Below, piece after piece: positions 1-8,118 of a stretch of 34,611 bases of DNA (position 1 is the stretch's first letter; each line of letters opens with the position of its first letter). The translations under genes and the position numbers were made by a program. The stretch comes from Candidatus Latescibacterota bacterium (GTDB taxonomy: Bacteria; Latescibacterota; UBA2968): assembly GCA_022822565.1 (NCBI GenBank), contig JAJEAX010000021.1:1-34611 (forward strand), given 5' to 3'. The notes below the pieces were generated by a model. The model made no database searches. It was not told where the DNA came from and saw only the letters and a program-made list of their open reading frames with translations.

Positions 1-88
1 CCTTATCCTCACTAACGATAATAAAATAAGCGACATACAAAGCAAATGCAATTTTTCAATTTTGTGACGATTGTGAAACATTTTTGTC

Positions 89-118
89 TTGCATATCAGG
101 GGTTCAGGGTTATATATT
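89..118 (+). promoter_or_regulatory. Candidate sigma-70 promoter of the HU/IHF gene
   Basis: TTGCAT at 89-94 is followed after 18 bases by TATATT at 113-118 (or, with a 16-base gap, TATATA at 111-116). This would start transcription near 125 and leave a leader of about 35 bases before the ATG at 160. Upstream sequence is AT-rich. Assigned by eye from consensus only. Confidence 0.5.
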
Positions 119-159
119 AGCCCAATGCCTTGATAATACCAGTGAAATGGGGGGATCGA

Positions 160-456
160 ATGACAATGACAAAAAAGGATATAGCATTAAAAATATCTGA
201 TCGTCTGGGAATCAAAAAGCAACTCGCTTATGAGATTGTAAATACGCTTTTTAACGCTATGCGCGAAAATCTGATTGACGGTGATCGGATCGAAATCAGG
301 GGATTTGGCGTGCTGGGTATCAAGCCGACCAAACCGAAACCCGCTGCACGCAACCCTCGCACAGGTGAGATTGTTTATGTTCCGGCTCGGAGAAAGAGCT
401 ATTTCAAAGCCGGTGTTTTAATCAAGAAAGCATTGCACGAGCCTTTGGATGCATAG
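160..456 (+). CDS. HU/IHF-family nucleoid DNA-binding protein
   Basis: Small basic histone-like protein that bends and compacts DNA as a dimer. The 98 residues match the usual length of about 90-100. The N-terminal helices (TKKDIALKIS, QLAYEIVNTLF) form the dimer core. The beta-arm region reads EIRGFGVLGIKPTKPK, then the signature ARNPRTGE, which inserts the conserved arm-tip proline into the minor groove. The C-terminus is lysine-rich. The ORF track begins at an upstream TTG (130), but a G-rich Shine-Dalgarno run at 149-154 sits 5 bases before ATG 160, so I use that start; ATG 166 is a second option. It has its own promoter and terminator, so it is monocistronic. HU versus IHF cannot be decided here because both share this pattern. 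Confidence 0.93.
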   Translation: MTMTKKDIALKISDRLGIKKQLAYEIVNTLFNAMRENLIDGDRIEIRGFGVLGIKPTKPKPAARNPRTGEIVYVPARRKSYFKAGVLIKKALHEPLDA

Positions 457-536
457 GATAGAAATTTAGTCATAATACACAAGTTTACACTGCAAACGGA
501 GCAGCATAAGTATTATCTTAAAATCAACAGGCATGC

Positions 537-574
537 AAAGAAGGTCCAGCTAATAGCCGGACCTTCTTTTTTTA
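537..574 (+). terminator. Rho-independent terminator after the HU/IHF gene
   Basis: A perfect 11-base stem (AAAGAAGGTCC at 537-547 with GGACCTTCTTT at 559-569) with an 11-base loop runs into a T tract to 574. It ends the plus-strand HU transcript. The minus-strand side lacks a good U tract, so it is mainly one-directional. Confidence 0.88.
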
Positions 575-593
575 TTATAACGTCACCCTTTCC

Positions 594-875
594 TCAAGCC
601 TGTTCGTCTGCTATTGCTGCCGCATCATCTACTTCTGCTTCAGCCTGGCTATTCGATGTCAAAAACTCATACGCTTTATTCAACACCAATACAGCTTTGG
701 GAATGTCGTTTACGTTCAGGCTATTGGTCCTTTGCCAATTCCCATCTTTATCCAAATAACTTCGCTGAAATGAAACTGTGCGTACGGTGAAAGAATCTCC
801 ACCACGCGTGTATTCATTTTCGAAAATCGAAGCACTGCACAGACCATGCCGAAATGTAATTTCGGGTTGTGCCAT
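594..875 (-). CDS. Conserved small protein of unknown function
   Basis: A 93-residue soluble protein that I do not assign to a named function. It has a compact beta-rich N-terminal two thirds (EITFRHG, a segment with SFQRSYLDKDGNW, then TNSLNVNDIPKAVLVLNKAYEFL) and an acidic, alanine-rich tail (EAEVDDAAAIADEQA). The pattern of a charged strand pair followed by NDIPKA and one helix recalls small conserved bacterial and archaeal proteins without known role. The start is well supported: GGGAGGTGAT lies just ahead of ATG 875. It follows the lamin-tail gene by 34 bases on the same strand, so it could be read from the same transcript, although the very strong ribosome site suggests high independent translation. 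No signal peptide or membrane segment is visible. Confidence 0.75.
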   Translation of the reverse strand: MAQPEITFRHGLCSASIFENEYTRGGDSFTVRTVSFQRSYLDKDGNWQRTNSLNVNDIPKAVLVLNKAYEFLTSNSQAEAEVDDAAAIADEQA

Positions 876-909
876 CCTGCATCACCTCCCTTCTATTAGA
901 TTTTGCTTC

Positions 910-3900
910 TCACTTCAAGAGCGAGACGCGCTGTGTAAATGTCGCTTTCTTATCTTTTAGAAAGACTATATAGATTCCAGAACCCACAGATACTCCAGCA
1001 TCATTTTTACCATCCCATATACGTCGATAATATCCGGCGGGTAAATGTTGTTGAACCAACCGTCTGATAGGTTGCCCCAGGATGTTATATATAGTTACAT
1101 AAACAGGGCCTCCTGCCGTGTAAAAACTCAATACAGTGGCTGTATTAAAAGGATTGGGTGATGGGTAAATGCCCCATTTGCGATCCTCCATTGCCAGACC
1201 ACCAGGTATAGAATCGTCAGAGATAAGACCATTAACCGTCTGGTCTTTACCCTCAGAAACACTGGGTTTTCCCGATACGCTGTCCACACCAATCATTGAT
1301 GATGTGCCCGGCGACATCGCGTGCCTGCCTGAGATTTTGGGATGTAATAGAGGAGGATCATCAGGTGAGAACAGCCAGGAAACATCTGGTGTCGCTTTTG
1401 GTACGCGCACAGACCGCACCACGGTCTTACCATCGGGCATGATCAGATGGACGACATCGCCACCGCTACTGAATCCATTGCCAATCCGACCCCCGGCAGA
1501 CAAGACGGTACCGGGAATACCCACAGGTGTTCCCCCACCAAAAATGGTGATATAACCGCCGGGTATAAGCAGGACATCATCGGGAAAAGGAAAGAATCGA
1601 GCGACAATAATATCGTCATCGCCGAGCAGCCACCCGCTCAGGTCGAGGGTATCAACACCGATATTGGTCAATTCGACAAAAGCATCTGCGTGCCGATCGA
1701 CAATCCTATCGTTGTTGGCATCCACCTGTTCGGGCAACATCAGGATTTCGGAAAATACGATGTCATAGGAGACAGTTAGGCCCTGGTGTTGATCCGGATC
1801 ATCGCCCTGCCCTAAGCGTCCGACAGAGATAGACTCTTCTTCGTATATCTGATTGTGTAACAGATAATTGCCATTATCATCTCTCGCATAAGATATACCT
1901 TTGGGCGCGTTTTCATACGTCATTTTGGAGATCACTGTGCTTCCATCTGGCGCCAGCAACTGCACGGTATCGCCTCCATTGGACAGGCCGTCGCCAATGC
2001 GACCGTCATCGGCAAATATCCGCTCGCTAACGGGCATATCCCCCCCACCAAAGAGCACTACAACTGCTTGCGTATCGAGCACTGTACTGTCGGGGAATCG
2101 AAAAAGTTTTTCCACAGGTACATCGTCGTCACCGAGGTAATAGCCACCAATATCGATGGGATGCACGCCCAAATTAGCTATCTCGACAAACTCATCCTGA
2201 TAGGTGTGTCGCCCCCCATCGCCATTGGTATCGCCAGCATCGCCTGCGGCGGGATTGGGATAGACTTCAGAGATCACAAGGTCTTTGGGAAGTTGTGTGT
2301 TGAGCGTGTCTCGATTTGCTATATCTATTGAAGGCCCTTCCTGTCCGTCTGATGATGTGCCTGGCGACATCGCGTGCCAGCCGGGGATTTTGGGGTGTAA
2401 GATCGGTGGATCATCCGGCGAAAAAAGCCATGAAACATCTGGCGTCGCCTTTGGTACGCGCACAGACCGCACCACGGTCTTACCATCGGACATAATTAGA
2501 TGGACGACATCGCCACCGCTACTGAGTCCATTGCCAATCTGACCCTCGGCAGACAATACAGTACCGGGAATGCCCACAGGTGTTCCCCCACCAAAAATGG
2601 TAATATAACCGCCGGGCACGAGCACGACATTATCGGGAAAGGGAAAGAATCGAGAGACAATGATATCGTCATCGCCGATCATCCATCCGCTCAGGTCGAG
2701 GGTATCAACACCGATATTGGTCAATTCGACAAAGGCGTCTGCATGCCGATCAATAATTCCATCGTTGTTGGCATCGACCTGTTCGGGCAACATCAGGATT
2801 TCGGAAAATACGATACCATCCGGGACAGTTAATGTATCGGTCAATACCTCAGGCTCAATCGGATCATCTCCAGGTTTTAAGCGTCCGACTGAGGTGGAAT
2901 CTTCTTTGTATATATCATTGTGTAACAGATAATTGCCGTCGTCATCTATGGCAAAGGATATGCCCCTGGTAGATCGTTCATAAACCATTGAGGCGACCAC
3001 TGTGCTGCTATCGGGTGCCAATAACTGCACGGTATCGCTCCAATTTGACAGACCGTCGCCAATGCGACCGTCATCTACAAAGATCCGATTGCTAACGGAC
3101 ACCTCCCCCCCACCAAAGAGAACTACAACTGTTTGCGTATCGAGCACTGTGTTATCGGGAAATCGAAATAAGCGATCTGCCGGGGCATCGTCATCGCCGA
3201 GAAAATAGCCGCCAATGTCAATGGGATGCACGCCCTGGTTCGCCACTTCGACAAATTCGTCCTGATAGGTGTGCCGCACGCCATCGCCATTGGTATCCCC
3301 TGCTTCACCCCAGGCGGGATTGGGATACACCTCCGAGATTACCAATGGCGGTTTTTCCTTTTCCAACACCCGGATATATGTGTGACTACTTTCTCGACCA
3401 CGCCAGAAAAATCCAACTTCTGTCTCGCCAGCACGCACAGCAACCACCCTATCGCCCTGTTCGATCCTCACGATAGTGGTATCCCACGATACCCATAAAA
3501 CTTCGTCTTCAATACGCCTCGTTTCCCCAGTTTCGTAGCTATAAATCACGGGTATCAGTGAAATGGATTCTCCTTCTATCATGTCCAGATATTCTGGCAG
3601 AGACTCGAATTTGTCGAAAAGCGACCGCGGTTTGCCTGGCGAAAACAATCCCTTGCCAGGGTCAGCACTGTGCAACACCCACCCGCCAGTCCCTTCAGGA
3701 TACCGCACGAGGGATTGATCCTTACCTCCATCTTTACCCCATACTGCACTTGCAATTGTATCGTTTGAAGTTGGATTTATCAAAAACACCGCGTCTCCCG
3801 CATTGCTCAATCCCCCACCGATCTTGCCGTCATCGACAAAGACCTGACCCTCAAATTCAGATTTAATTTTTACCTCATCTCCACCACCAAAAAGCACGAT

Positions 3901-4188
3901 GTATTCGCCCGGAGCAATCTTTGTGCCTTCGGGAAAAGTGAATGGTTTCTTTGCGTTGCGATCTGACAACTGCCACTCACCGATCGCAATAGTATCCAAT
4001 CCGGTATTCAGTATTTCCACAAATTCGTCTTTATTGCCGTCCCGAGTCCCATCCCTATTGGCATCACCCCGATCCCCCGATGGCGGGTCTGCAAGGACCT
4101 CATTGATCACAACATCCGTTTCAGCACCCAAAACGTGTCCTCCTCCAAGCATCCCCAACATCACAACAACAATTCCGTATCTCATCAT
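910..4188 (-). CDS. Secreted multi-lamin-tail-domain protein with FlgD/T9SS-like C-terminus
   Basis: A 1092-residue exported protein. A signal peptide (MMRYGIVVVMLGMLGGG, cleavage near HVLGA) is followed by five lamin-tail (LTD) domains starting near residues 25, 281, 459, 635 and 806. Each opens with a VINEVLADPP- or IVFSEILMLP-type strand and a loop rich in D and N (for example DTNGDG, DANNDG) that looks able to bind calcium. Between the first two LTDs is an Ig-like stretch. The last 90 residues (PSPNPFNTATVLSF, GQPIRRL, GIYIVFL) form a FlgD-Ig/type A C-terminal domain of the kind that directs or anchors surface proteins in FCB bacteria. The start is set at ATG 4188 by AGGAGGTCA; the longer ORF start at 4227 would lie upstream of the predicted sigma-54 transcription start. 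Exact ligand unknown; LTDs in bacteria are usually in surface or secreted nuclease-like or structural proteins. No catalytic domain is visible. Confidence 0.88.
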   Translation of the reverse strand: MMRYGIVVVMLGMLGGGHVLGAETDVVINEVLADPPSGDRGDANRDGTRDGNKDEFVEILNTGLDTIAIGEWQLSDRNAKKPFTFPEGTKIAPGEYIVLFGGGDEVKIKSEFEGQVFVDDGKIGGGLSNAGDAVFLINPTSNDTIASAVWGKDGGKDQSLVRYPEGTGGWVLHSADPGKGLFSPGKPRSLFDKFESLPEYLDMIEGESISLIPVIYSYETGETRRIEDEVLWVSWDTTIVRIEQGDRVVAVRAGETEVGFFWRGRESSHTYIRVLEKEKPPLVISEVYPNPAWGEAGDTNGDGVRHTYQDEFVEVANQGVHPIDIGGYFLGDDDAPADRLFRFPDNTVLDTQTVVVLFGGGEVSVSNRIFVDDGRIGDGLSNWSDTVQLLAPDSSTVVASMVYERSTRGISFAIDDDGNYLLHNDIYKEDSTSVGRLKPGDDPIEPEVLTDTLTVPDGIVFSEILMLPEQVDANNDGIIDRHADAFVELTNIGVDTLDLSGWMIGDDDIIVSRFFPFPDNVVLVPGGYITIFGGGTPVGIPGTVLSAEGQIGNGLSSGGDVVHLIMSDGKTVVRSVRVPKATPDVSWLFSPDDPPILHPKIPGWHAMSPGTSSDGQEGPSIDIANRDTLNTQLPKDLVISEVYPNPAAGDAGDTNGDGGRHTYQDEFVEIANLGVHPIDIGGYYLGDDDVPVEKLFRFPDSTVLDTQAVVVLFGGGDMPVSERIFADDGRIGDGLSNGGDTVQLLAPDGSTVISKMTYENAPKGISYARDDNGNYLLHNQIYEEESISVGRLGQGDDPDQHQGLTVSYDIVFSEILMLPEQVDANNDRIVDRHADAFVELTNIGVDTLDLSGWLLGDDDIIVARFFPFPDDVLLIPGGYITIFGGGTPVGIPGTVLSAGGRIGNGFSSGGDVVHLIMPDGKTVVRSVRVPKATPDVSWLFSPDDPPLLHPKISGRHAMSPGTSSMIGVDSVSGKPSVSEGKDQTVNGLISDDSIPGGLAMEDRKWGIYPSPNPFNTATVLSFYTAGGPVYVTIYNILGQPIRRLVQQHLPAGYYRRIWDGKNDAGVSVGSGIYIVFLKDKKATFTQRVSLLK
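1290..3345. repeat. Tandem internal duplication of about 1.05 kb inside the lamin-tail gene
   Basis: Two consecutive units, each holding one EVYPNP-type and one EILMLP-type lamin-tail domain, are very alike at DNA level. A block beginning GTACGCGCACAGACC is at 1401 and again at 2454 (spacing 1053, a multiple of 3). The TAGGTGTG block is at 2201 and 3266 (spacing 1065). Unit borders are approximate. Confidence 0.85.
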
Positions 4189-4233
4189 ATTGACCTCCTG
4201 AAATGTTTTGTTTTTTGATTCGCCCATGACTTA

Positions 4234-4249
4234 TGCAAATCGCGTGCCA
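4234..4249 (-). promoter_or_regulatory. Consensus sigma-54 (-24/-12) promoter of the lamin-tail gene
   Basis: On the minus strand the sequence is TGGCACGCGATTTGCA, which matches TGGCACR-N4-TTGCW at every defined position. The expected start of transcription is near 4222, giving a leader of about 35 bases with a strong Shine-Dalgarno site. Position, strand and spacing are all as expected for control by RpoN, which is encoded 1 kb away. Confidence 0.85.
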
Positions 4250-4327
4250 GAATTGGGAAAATATCACAAGAGGCGTTAAATCAGTAAGTTACGTCCCTGG
4301 AGGTCTGTATAACCAAATAGCATTAGG

Positions 4328-4340
4328 GAACGAATCGTTC
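4328..4340. promoter_or_regulatory. Palindrome GAACGAATCGTTC, candidate activator site
   Basis: A perfect 6+1+6 inverted repeat lies about 80-105 bases upstream of the sigma-54 promoter on the minus strand, where enhancer-binding activators usually sit. It is also about 75 bases ahead of the candidate promoter of the plus-strand gene, so it could serve either side. No cognate regulator is visible in the window. Confidence 0.4.
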
Positions 4341-4364
4341 AATTTTTCAGCAATGGGTGAATCA

Positions 4365-4402
4365 AATTTTTCAAAAAAAAACCGGCCACCAAAGTGACCG
4401 GG
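4365..4402 (-). terminator. Rho-independent terminator acting on the minus strand
   Basis: Stem CCGGCCAC (4382-4389) with GTGACCGG (4394-4401) has one mismatch and a 4-base loop. Read on the minus strand it is followed by nine T residues (A run 4373-4381), the classic layout. On the plus strand only ATTCATTTTT follows, a weaker tail. The nearest minus-strand genes upstream of it are rpoN and its operon. Confidence 0.6.
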
Positions 4403-4414
4403 ATTCATTTTTGC

Positions 4415-4443
4415 TTGACGTATATGGAAAAAACGTGTTATTG
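4415..4443 (+). promoter_or_regulatory. Weak candidate sigma-70 promoter for the gene at 4477
   Basis: TTGACG (4415-4420) is followed after 17 bases by TTATTG (4438-4443). The -35 is good and the -10 poor. It lies just ahead of the ribosome site of the next gene. Confidence 0.3.
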
Positions 4444-4476
4444 ATTACAACGTCTAACCAACAGGAGGATAAGACT

Positions 4477-5253
4477 ATGGACTGTAAATTACCCGAAGAC
4501 TTTCACACCGTTCTCCAAATCGAGAATGCATCTGAACGCTTTGACGAAGCCTTGCAAGTCGCCGAAAAAATTTCTGATGCTGGTGTCAGATTGTATCCCA
4601 ACATGGACCACGCAGCGATCTTTACAGATCCCCCTTACCTCGTTGCGGGACCTCTAAAAACAATGGGTTATATTGCGGGTTGGGACACCAAGTGCTACCC
4701 CTCCCCTGTCGATGAACAGGATTATATCAATGTGCCATCGGGATTGCCTCCCGGGCATTCCGCCCTCGCACGGGGCTGGTTTCACTATGTCGCAGTGGTT
4801 CATCCCGTTGACCAACCCGCACTCAGTCAGATGCTTGGCCAGGGATACGGCAATCCCTTTATCCACCATCTCACCTGGGGCATCGTACCACCAGATCGAA
4901 ATGGCGGGGATGATTTCGATTATGCATGCCGGGTTATTGCTCACATGGTCAACACGCGACAACGCATTGGAAGTTATCTCAATGAAGAACCGGGAACCCT
5001 GATTATGGCGTTGCCACCCGATATTACACAACACCCGAGGTTTGAAACCACCCTTCCTCAGTTGCTCGACGGATTAGACACCGATTCTTACCAGATTGAA
5101 ACCATGCAAGGTGGCGGGTTTCTGATTCAGTTTTTTGTGCTAACTGGCGGGCGGATTGAAGTTGCACTTCGCATCAATACCGAGCAGACCTTTAATCCCA
5201 AAAGTGTACACAAAATCTCAGAAGACGAAATCAGTACCCAACAGACAGACTGA
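4477..5253 (+). CDS. Unrecognised protein, possibly VOC-like fold
   Basis: A 258-residue cytoplasmic protein with no signal peptide. I do not recognise its family with certainty. It contains spaced His-bearing strands (MDHAAIF near residue 46, IHHLTWGI near 138) and a later GGRIEVALRI strand carrying Glu; this resembles the His/His/Glu metal ligands of vicinal oxygen chelate (glyoxalase/bleomycin-resistance) proteins, but that is a guess. The start is moved from 4357 to ATG 4477 because AGGAGGAT is placed 6-7 bases before it and the sequence before this looks like untranslated leader (terminator hairpin, candidate promoter). It is convergent with rpoN with only 5 bases between the two stop codons. 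Confidence 0.7.
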   Translation: MDCKLPEDFHTVLQIENASERFDEALQVAEKISDAGVRLYPNMDHAAIFTDPPYLVAGPLKTMGYIAGWDTKCYPSPVDEQDYINVPSGLPPGHSALARGWFHYVAVVHPVDQPALSQMLGQGYGNPFIHHLTWGIVPPDRNGGDDFDYACRVIAHMVNTRQRIGSYLNEEPGTLIMALPPDITQHPRFETTLPQLLDGLDTDSYQIETMQGGGFLIQFFVLTGGRIEVALRINTEQTFNPKSVHKISEDEISTQQTD

Positions 5254-5258
5254 TTCGG

Positions 5259-6749
5259 CTAAAGTGCCTTCCGAAGTCGCGCGGAGCTGATATTGAGTTC
5301 ATCTCGATATTTGGCGACCGTGCGCCGCGCGATATTAATGCCCTCTTCTTTAAGAATAGCCGCTATGTGTTGATCGCTCAATGGATCCTGCACGTCTTCA
5401 CCGCCAATGAGCTTTGCAATTTTTTCTTTTACACTTCTGGCAGAGACATCGGCGCCATCGTATCGACTCAATCCTCCATCAAAAAAATATTTCAACTCAA
5501 AAACGCCATGCGGTGTTTGCACATATTTACCATTGCTCACGCGGCTGATAGTCGAAATGTGCATCTGCACCTTATCAGCTACCTCTTGAAGCACCATTGG
5601 CTTGAGAAAACCAGGTCCTCGTTCGAAAAATTGAACCTGATTTTCGACAATACATCGCATGACTTTTAGCATAGTTGCGCGTCTTTGGTGTATCGCATTG
5701 ATAAACCAGCGCGCAGAATTGAGTTTTTCAACGACAAATTTTTTGGTCTCTCGCAATTTTGGATCATCTCGCCCCGGTTTATCCGATTGTCTGAGCAAGG
5801 TGCGATACATTGGACTAATACGCAATTCGGGCAGGGTGTGGTCGGTCAGAGAAACGACGTACTCGTCGCCGATCTTTTGAACTTCGAGGTCGGGAATGAT
5901 ATGATTGAGATTCAATGCGGGTTCGGGTTCAATATTGGGCTTGGGATTGAGCGATGCGAGGACTTCCTCAATAACACGCATATCATCCATACTTGTATCG
6001 AGTGCCAGACTTATCTGGCTAAAACGGCGGTTGATCCAGTCGTCGAGGTGATTGCGCACCACATTTGCAACCAAACCGTTTGTGATATTTTTTTCTTTTA
6101 ATTGAATCAACAAACACTCTTGAAGGTTTCGCGCACCAACACCTACCGGGTCAAATGTCTGGATAATCCCCAAAACGCATTCCACCTTATCGATATTGAC
6201 CCCAAGTTCATCTGCCATTTCTCCTGTCGAACATCCCAAGAACCCATCTTCGCCAATATTGCCAATTAAGTATTCGGCTATGACGCGATCACTCGGCGAA
6301 AGATCCGACATTGTCACCTGTTCTAAAAGTGAATCTCGTAGCGTTTTTGGAGTGGTCCTGTCGTTGTGCCAGTCTTCAGTATTGGATTCAAATTCTTCGC
6401 GGGGACTGGCATACCCGGATTCGTTTAAGTAGTGATCCCAGTCATGTTCATCAAATATGTCTGAATTGAGTGTATCTAAGTCCGGGTCTTCAAATTCCAA
6501 TTCTTCTACGGGTTCTTCATCCTGGTCTTCGTCCTCGGTTTCGTCATCCAGTTCAGCTTTGGGTTCTTCTTGTTCCAAATCCAATGTAATATCTTCGTCA
6601 ATTTCCAGGAGAGGATTGATCTCCAATTCTTGTTGAATTAACTTCGCTAATTCCAGAGTTGGCAATTGAAGCAGGCGCAAAGATTGGATGAGTTGCGGGG
6701 CCAGTTTCTGCTGGAGCAACTGAGATTGTGTGTGATCAAGACCAATCAT
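5259..6749 (-). CDS. rpoN: RNA polymerase sigma-54 factor
   Basis: Sigma factor that directs RNA polymerase to -24/-12 promoters and needs an ATP-driven activator to melt DNA. The 496 residues match the family. The N-terminal glutamine- and leucine-rich activator-interaction region (SQLLQQKLAPQLIQSLRLLQLP) covers residues 1-50. An acidic linker spans about 55-115, the core-binding domain about 120-310, and the helix-turn-helix region (LQEVADKVQMHISTISRVSNGK) contacts the -12 element. The RpoN box ARRTVAKYR at about 474-482 reads the -24 element. ATG 6749 lies 3 bases after the stop of the MOSC gene, so it is the last gene of the lpt operon. A perfect target promoter is present upstream of the lamin-tail gene. 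Confidence 0.97.
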   Translation of the reverse strand: MIGLDHTQSQLLQQKLAPQLIQSLRLLQLPTLELAKLIQQELEINPLLEIDEDITLDLEQEEPKAELDDETEDEDQDEEPVEELEFEDPDLDTLNSDIFDEHDWDHYLNESGYASPREEFESNTEDWHNDRTTPKTLRDSLLEQVTMSDLSPSDRVIAEYLIGNIGEDGFLGCSTGEMADELGVNIDKVECVLGIIQTFDPVGVGARNLQECLLIQLKEKNITNGLVANVVRNHLDDWINRRFSQISLALDTSMDDMRVIEEVLASLNPKPNIEPEPALNLNHIIPDLEVQKIGDEYVVSLTDHTLPELRISPMYRTLLRQSDKPGRDDPKLRETKKFVVEKLNSARWFINAIHQRRATMLKVMRCIVENQVQFFERGPGFLKPMVLQEVADKVQMHISTISRVSNGKYVQTPHGVFELKYFFDGGLSRYDGADVSARSVKEKIAKLIGGEDVQDPLSDQHIAAILKEEGINIARRTVAKYRDELNISSARLRKAL

Positions 6750-6752
6750 AGA

Positions 6753-7301
6753 TTACACTTTCTTTACAGTATCGCCGATCTGTATCGCGCCAGAGCGAAT
6801 AACCTTTGCATTGATCCCGCGCAACTGAAGCTGTTTGCCCACGGGAGAACTAATAAACTTTAGTGCGTCCAACCCAAAACGCGCAGCAAATTTTTTACAG
6901 CCCGTATGCGGTTGATCTGTGACTTCGATCACCGCATCTCCCAGACTCAGTTGGGTGCCCGGCGGTACATTCTCCTCGCTCAAATCGAAGTCCATATACA
7001 ACTGATCTCCCGCCAGTGACCAACGCTCTTTTTTTTGTGCTAATAGAGCAATCACGCGTGCGTTCATGATATTGAGTTGCATGTCTGGATGGGCCGACCC
7101 ATCTGCGGTTAGAGAACTGCCGCGTGTTTTCCAGTTGTCGCCCACGAGCCCTTCAACCAGATCGAGTTCGCCAACTTTCAGGACCTCTCGCGCCTCAACC
7201 TGCGGCCGGCGCACAATCAACTCTAACACGCCCGCATTTGTGGGCGACTGACGGATGTCTTCTAATCCCGCTTCTAACTCTGCCAGTGTTACATGTTTCA
7301 T
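6753..7301 (-). CDS. MOSC-domain protein
   Basis: A 182-residue stand-alone MOSC (MOCO sulfurase C-terminal) protein. The family binds sulfur or molybdenum-cofactor-type ligands through a conserved Cys. Here the key segment is HTGCKKFAARFG near residue 135, and other typical parts are the GLVGDNW strand near 55, the NIMNARVIALL segment and a C-terminal RGINAKVIRSGAIQIGD. YiiM-type relatives reduce N-hydroxylated compounds, but the substrate here is unknown. The start is taken at ATG 7301 because TGAGGAT precedes it; the ORF start at 7313 overlaps that ribosome site. It sits between lptB and rpoN, which are usually adjacent, with 3 bases to rpoN and about 90 to lptB. Confidence 0.85.
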   Translation of the reverse strand: MKHVTLAELEAGLEDIRQSPTNAGVLELIVRRPQVEAREVLKVGELDLVEGLVGDNWKTRGSSLTADGSAHPDMQLNIMNARVIALLAQKKERWSLAGDQLYMDFDLSEENVPPGTQLSLGDAVIEVTDQPHTGCKKFAARFGLDALKFISSPVGKQLQLRGINAKVIRSGAIQIGDTVKKV

Positions 7302-7392
7302 TTTTATCCTCATCAGTGTTCAGTAAATGGAAGAAGCAACTTTAAATAATAACAAATAACGGAGAGGGTTGTAAACTCTTTTTCCAAATTTG

Positions 7393-8118
7393 TCACGAAT
7401 CGAGGCGAAACCGGTCGCCCAGATAAATGCGACGCGCCTCGTCGCTTGCTGCCAATGCCCGGGGGGTGCCTGAGAGAAGTATCTTTCCCTCAGAAAGCAA
7501 ATAGGAACGATCTGTAATTGCGAGCGTTTCTCGCACATTGTGATCGGTAATCAAAACCCCGATATTGCGGCGTTTTAGTTCGGCGATAATATTCTGAATA
7601 TCTTCCACCGCACGCGGATCCACGCCGGCAAAAGGTTCGTCGAGTAGCATAAAGAGCGGATCTCGAGAAAGTGCCCGCGCGATTTCCAGCCGGCGCGTTT
7701 CCCCCCCCGACAAACTATCAGCGCGCTGGTGCGATAAATGTCCAACTCCCAGGTCTTCCAATACCTTGTGGGCGCGGTCCAACCGTTCTGCCTTACCCAT
7801 TTTCTCGTATTCGAGAACGGATAGGACATTTTCCAGCACGGTCATCTTTCTAAAAACCGTAGATTCTTGTGCCAGATAACCTATGCCCAGCCGTGCGCGG
7901 CGATACATCGGCAATGCAGTAATGTCCCGGTCGCCTAAAAAAATGTATCCGGCATTTGACGAAATTGCGCCGACAATGAGGTAAAAACACGTCGTTTTTC
8001 CCGCGCCATTAGGCCCTAAGAGTCCGACAATTTCGCCGGGATTGACAATCAAGTTGACCTGATTGACAACCAGGCGGCGCGCGTATTTTTTTACCAGCCC
8101 CTCGGCTCGCAGGTTCAC
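7393..8118 (-). CDS. lptB: LPS export ABC transporter ATPase LptB
   Basis: ATPase subunit that with LptF/LptG pulls LPS-type lipid from the inner membrane toward the Lpt bridge. The 241 residues match the family. Visible are Walker A GPNGAGKTT (35-43), Q-loop glutamine in YLAQES (84), signature LSGGE (136-140), Walker B LFMLLDEP (155-162) and the H-loop TDHNVRE (191-197). The GTG start overlaps the TGA of the upstream OstA gene as GTGA, so the two are translationally coupled. LptF and LptG are not in this window. Confidence 0.96.
   Translation of the reverse strand: MNLRAEGLVKKYARRLVVNQVNLIVNPGEIVGLLGPNGAGKTTCFYLIVGAISSNAGYIFLGDRDITALPMYRRARLGIGYLAQESTVFRKMTVLENVLSVLEYEKMGKAERLDRAHKVLEDLGVGHLSHQRADSLSGGETRRLEIARALSRDPLFMLLDEPFAGVDPRAVEDIQNIIAELKRRNIGVLITDHNVRETLAITDRSYLLSEGKILLSGTPRALAASDEARRIYLGDRFRLDS

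Noticed and set aside
1290-3345. Repeats that might suggest a CRISPR array
   Set aside because: They are two long in-frame protein repeats, not short spaced units; no cas genes.
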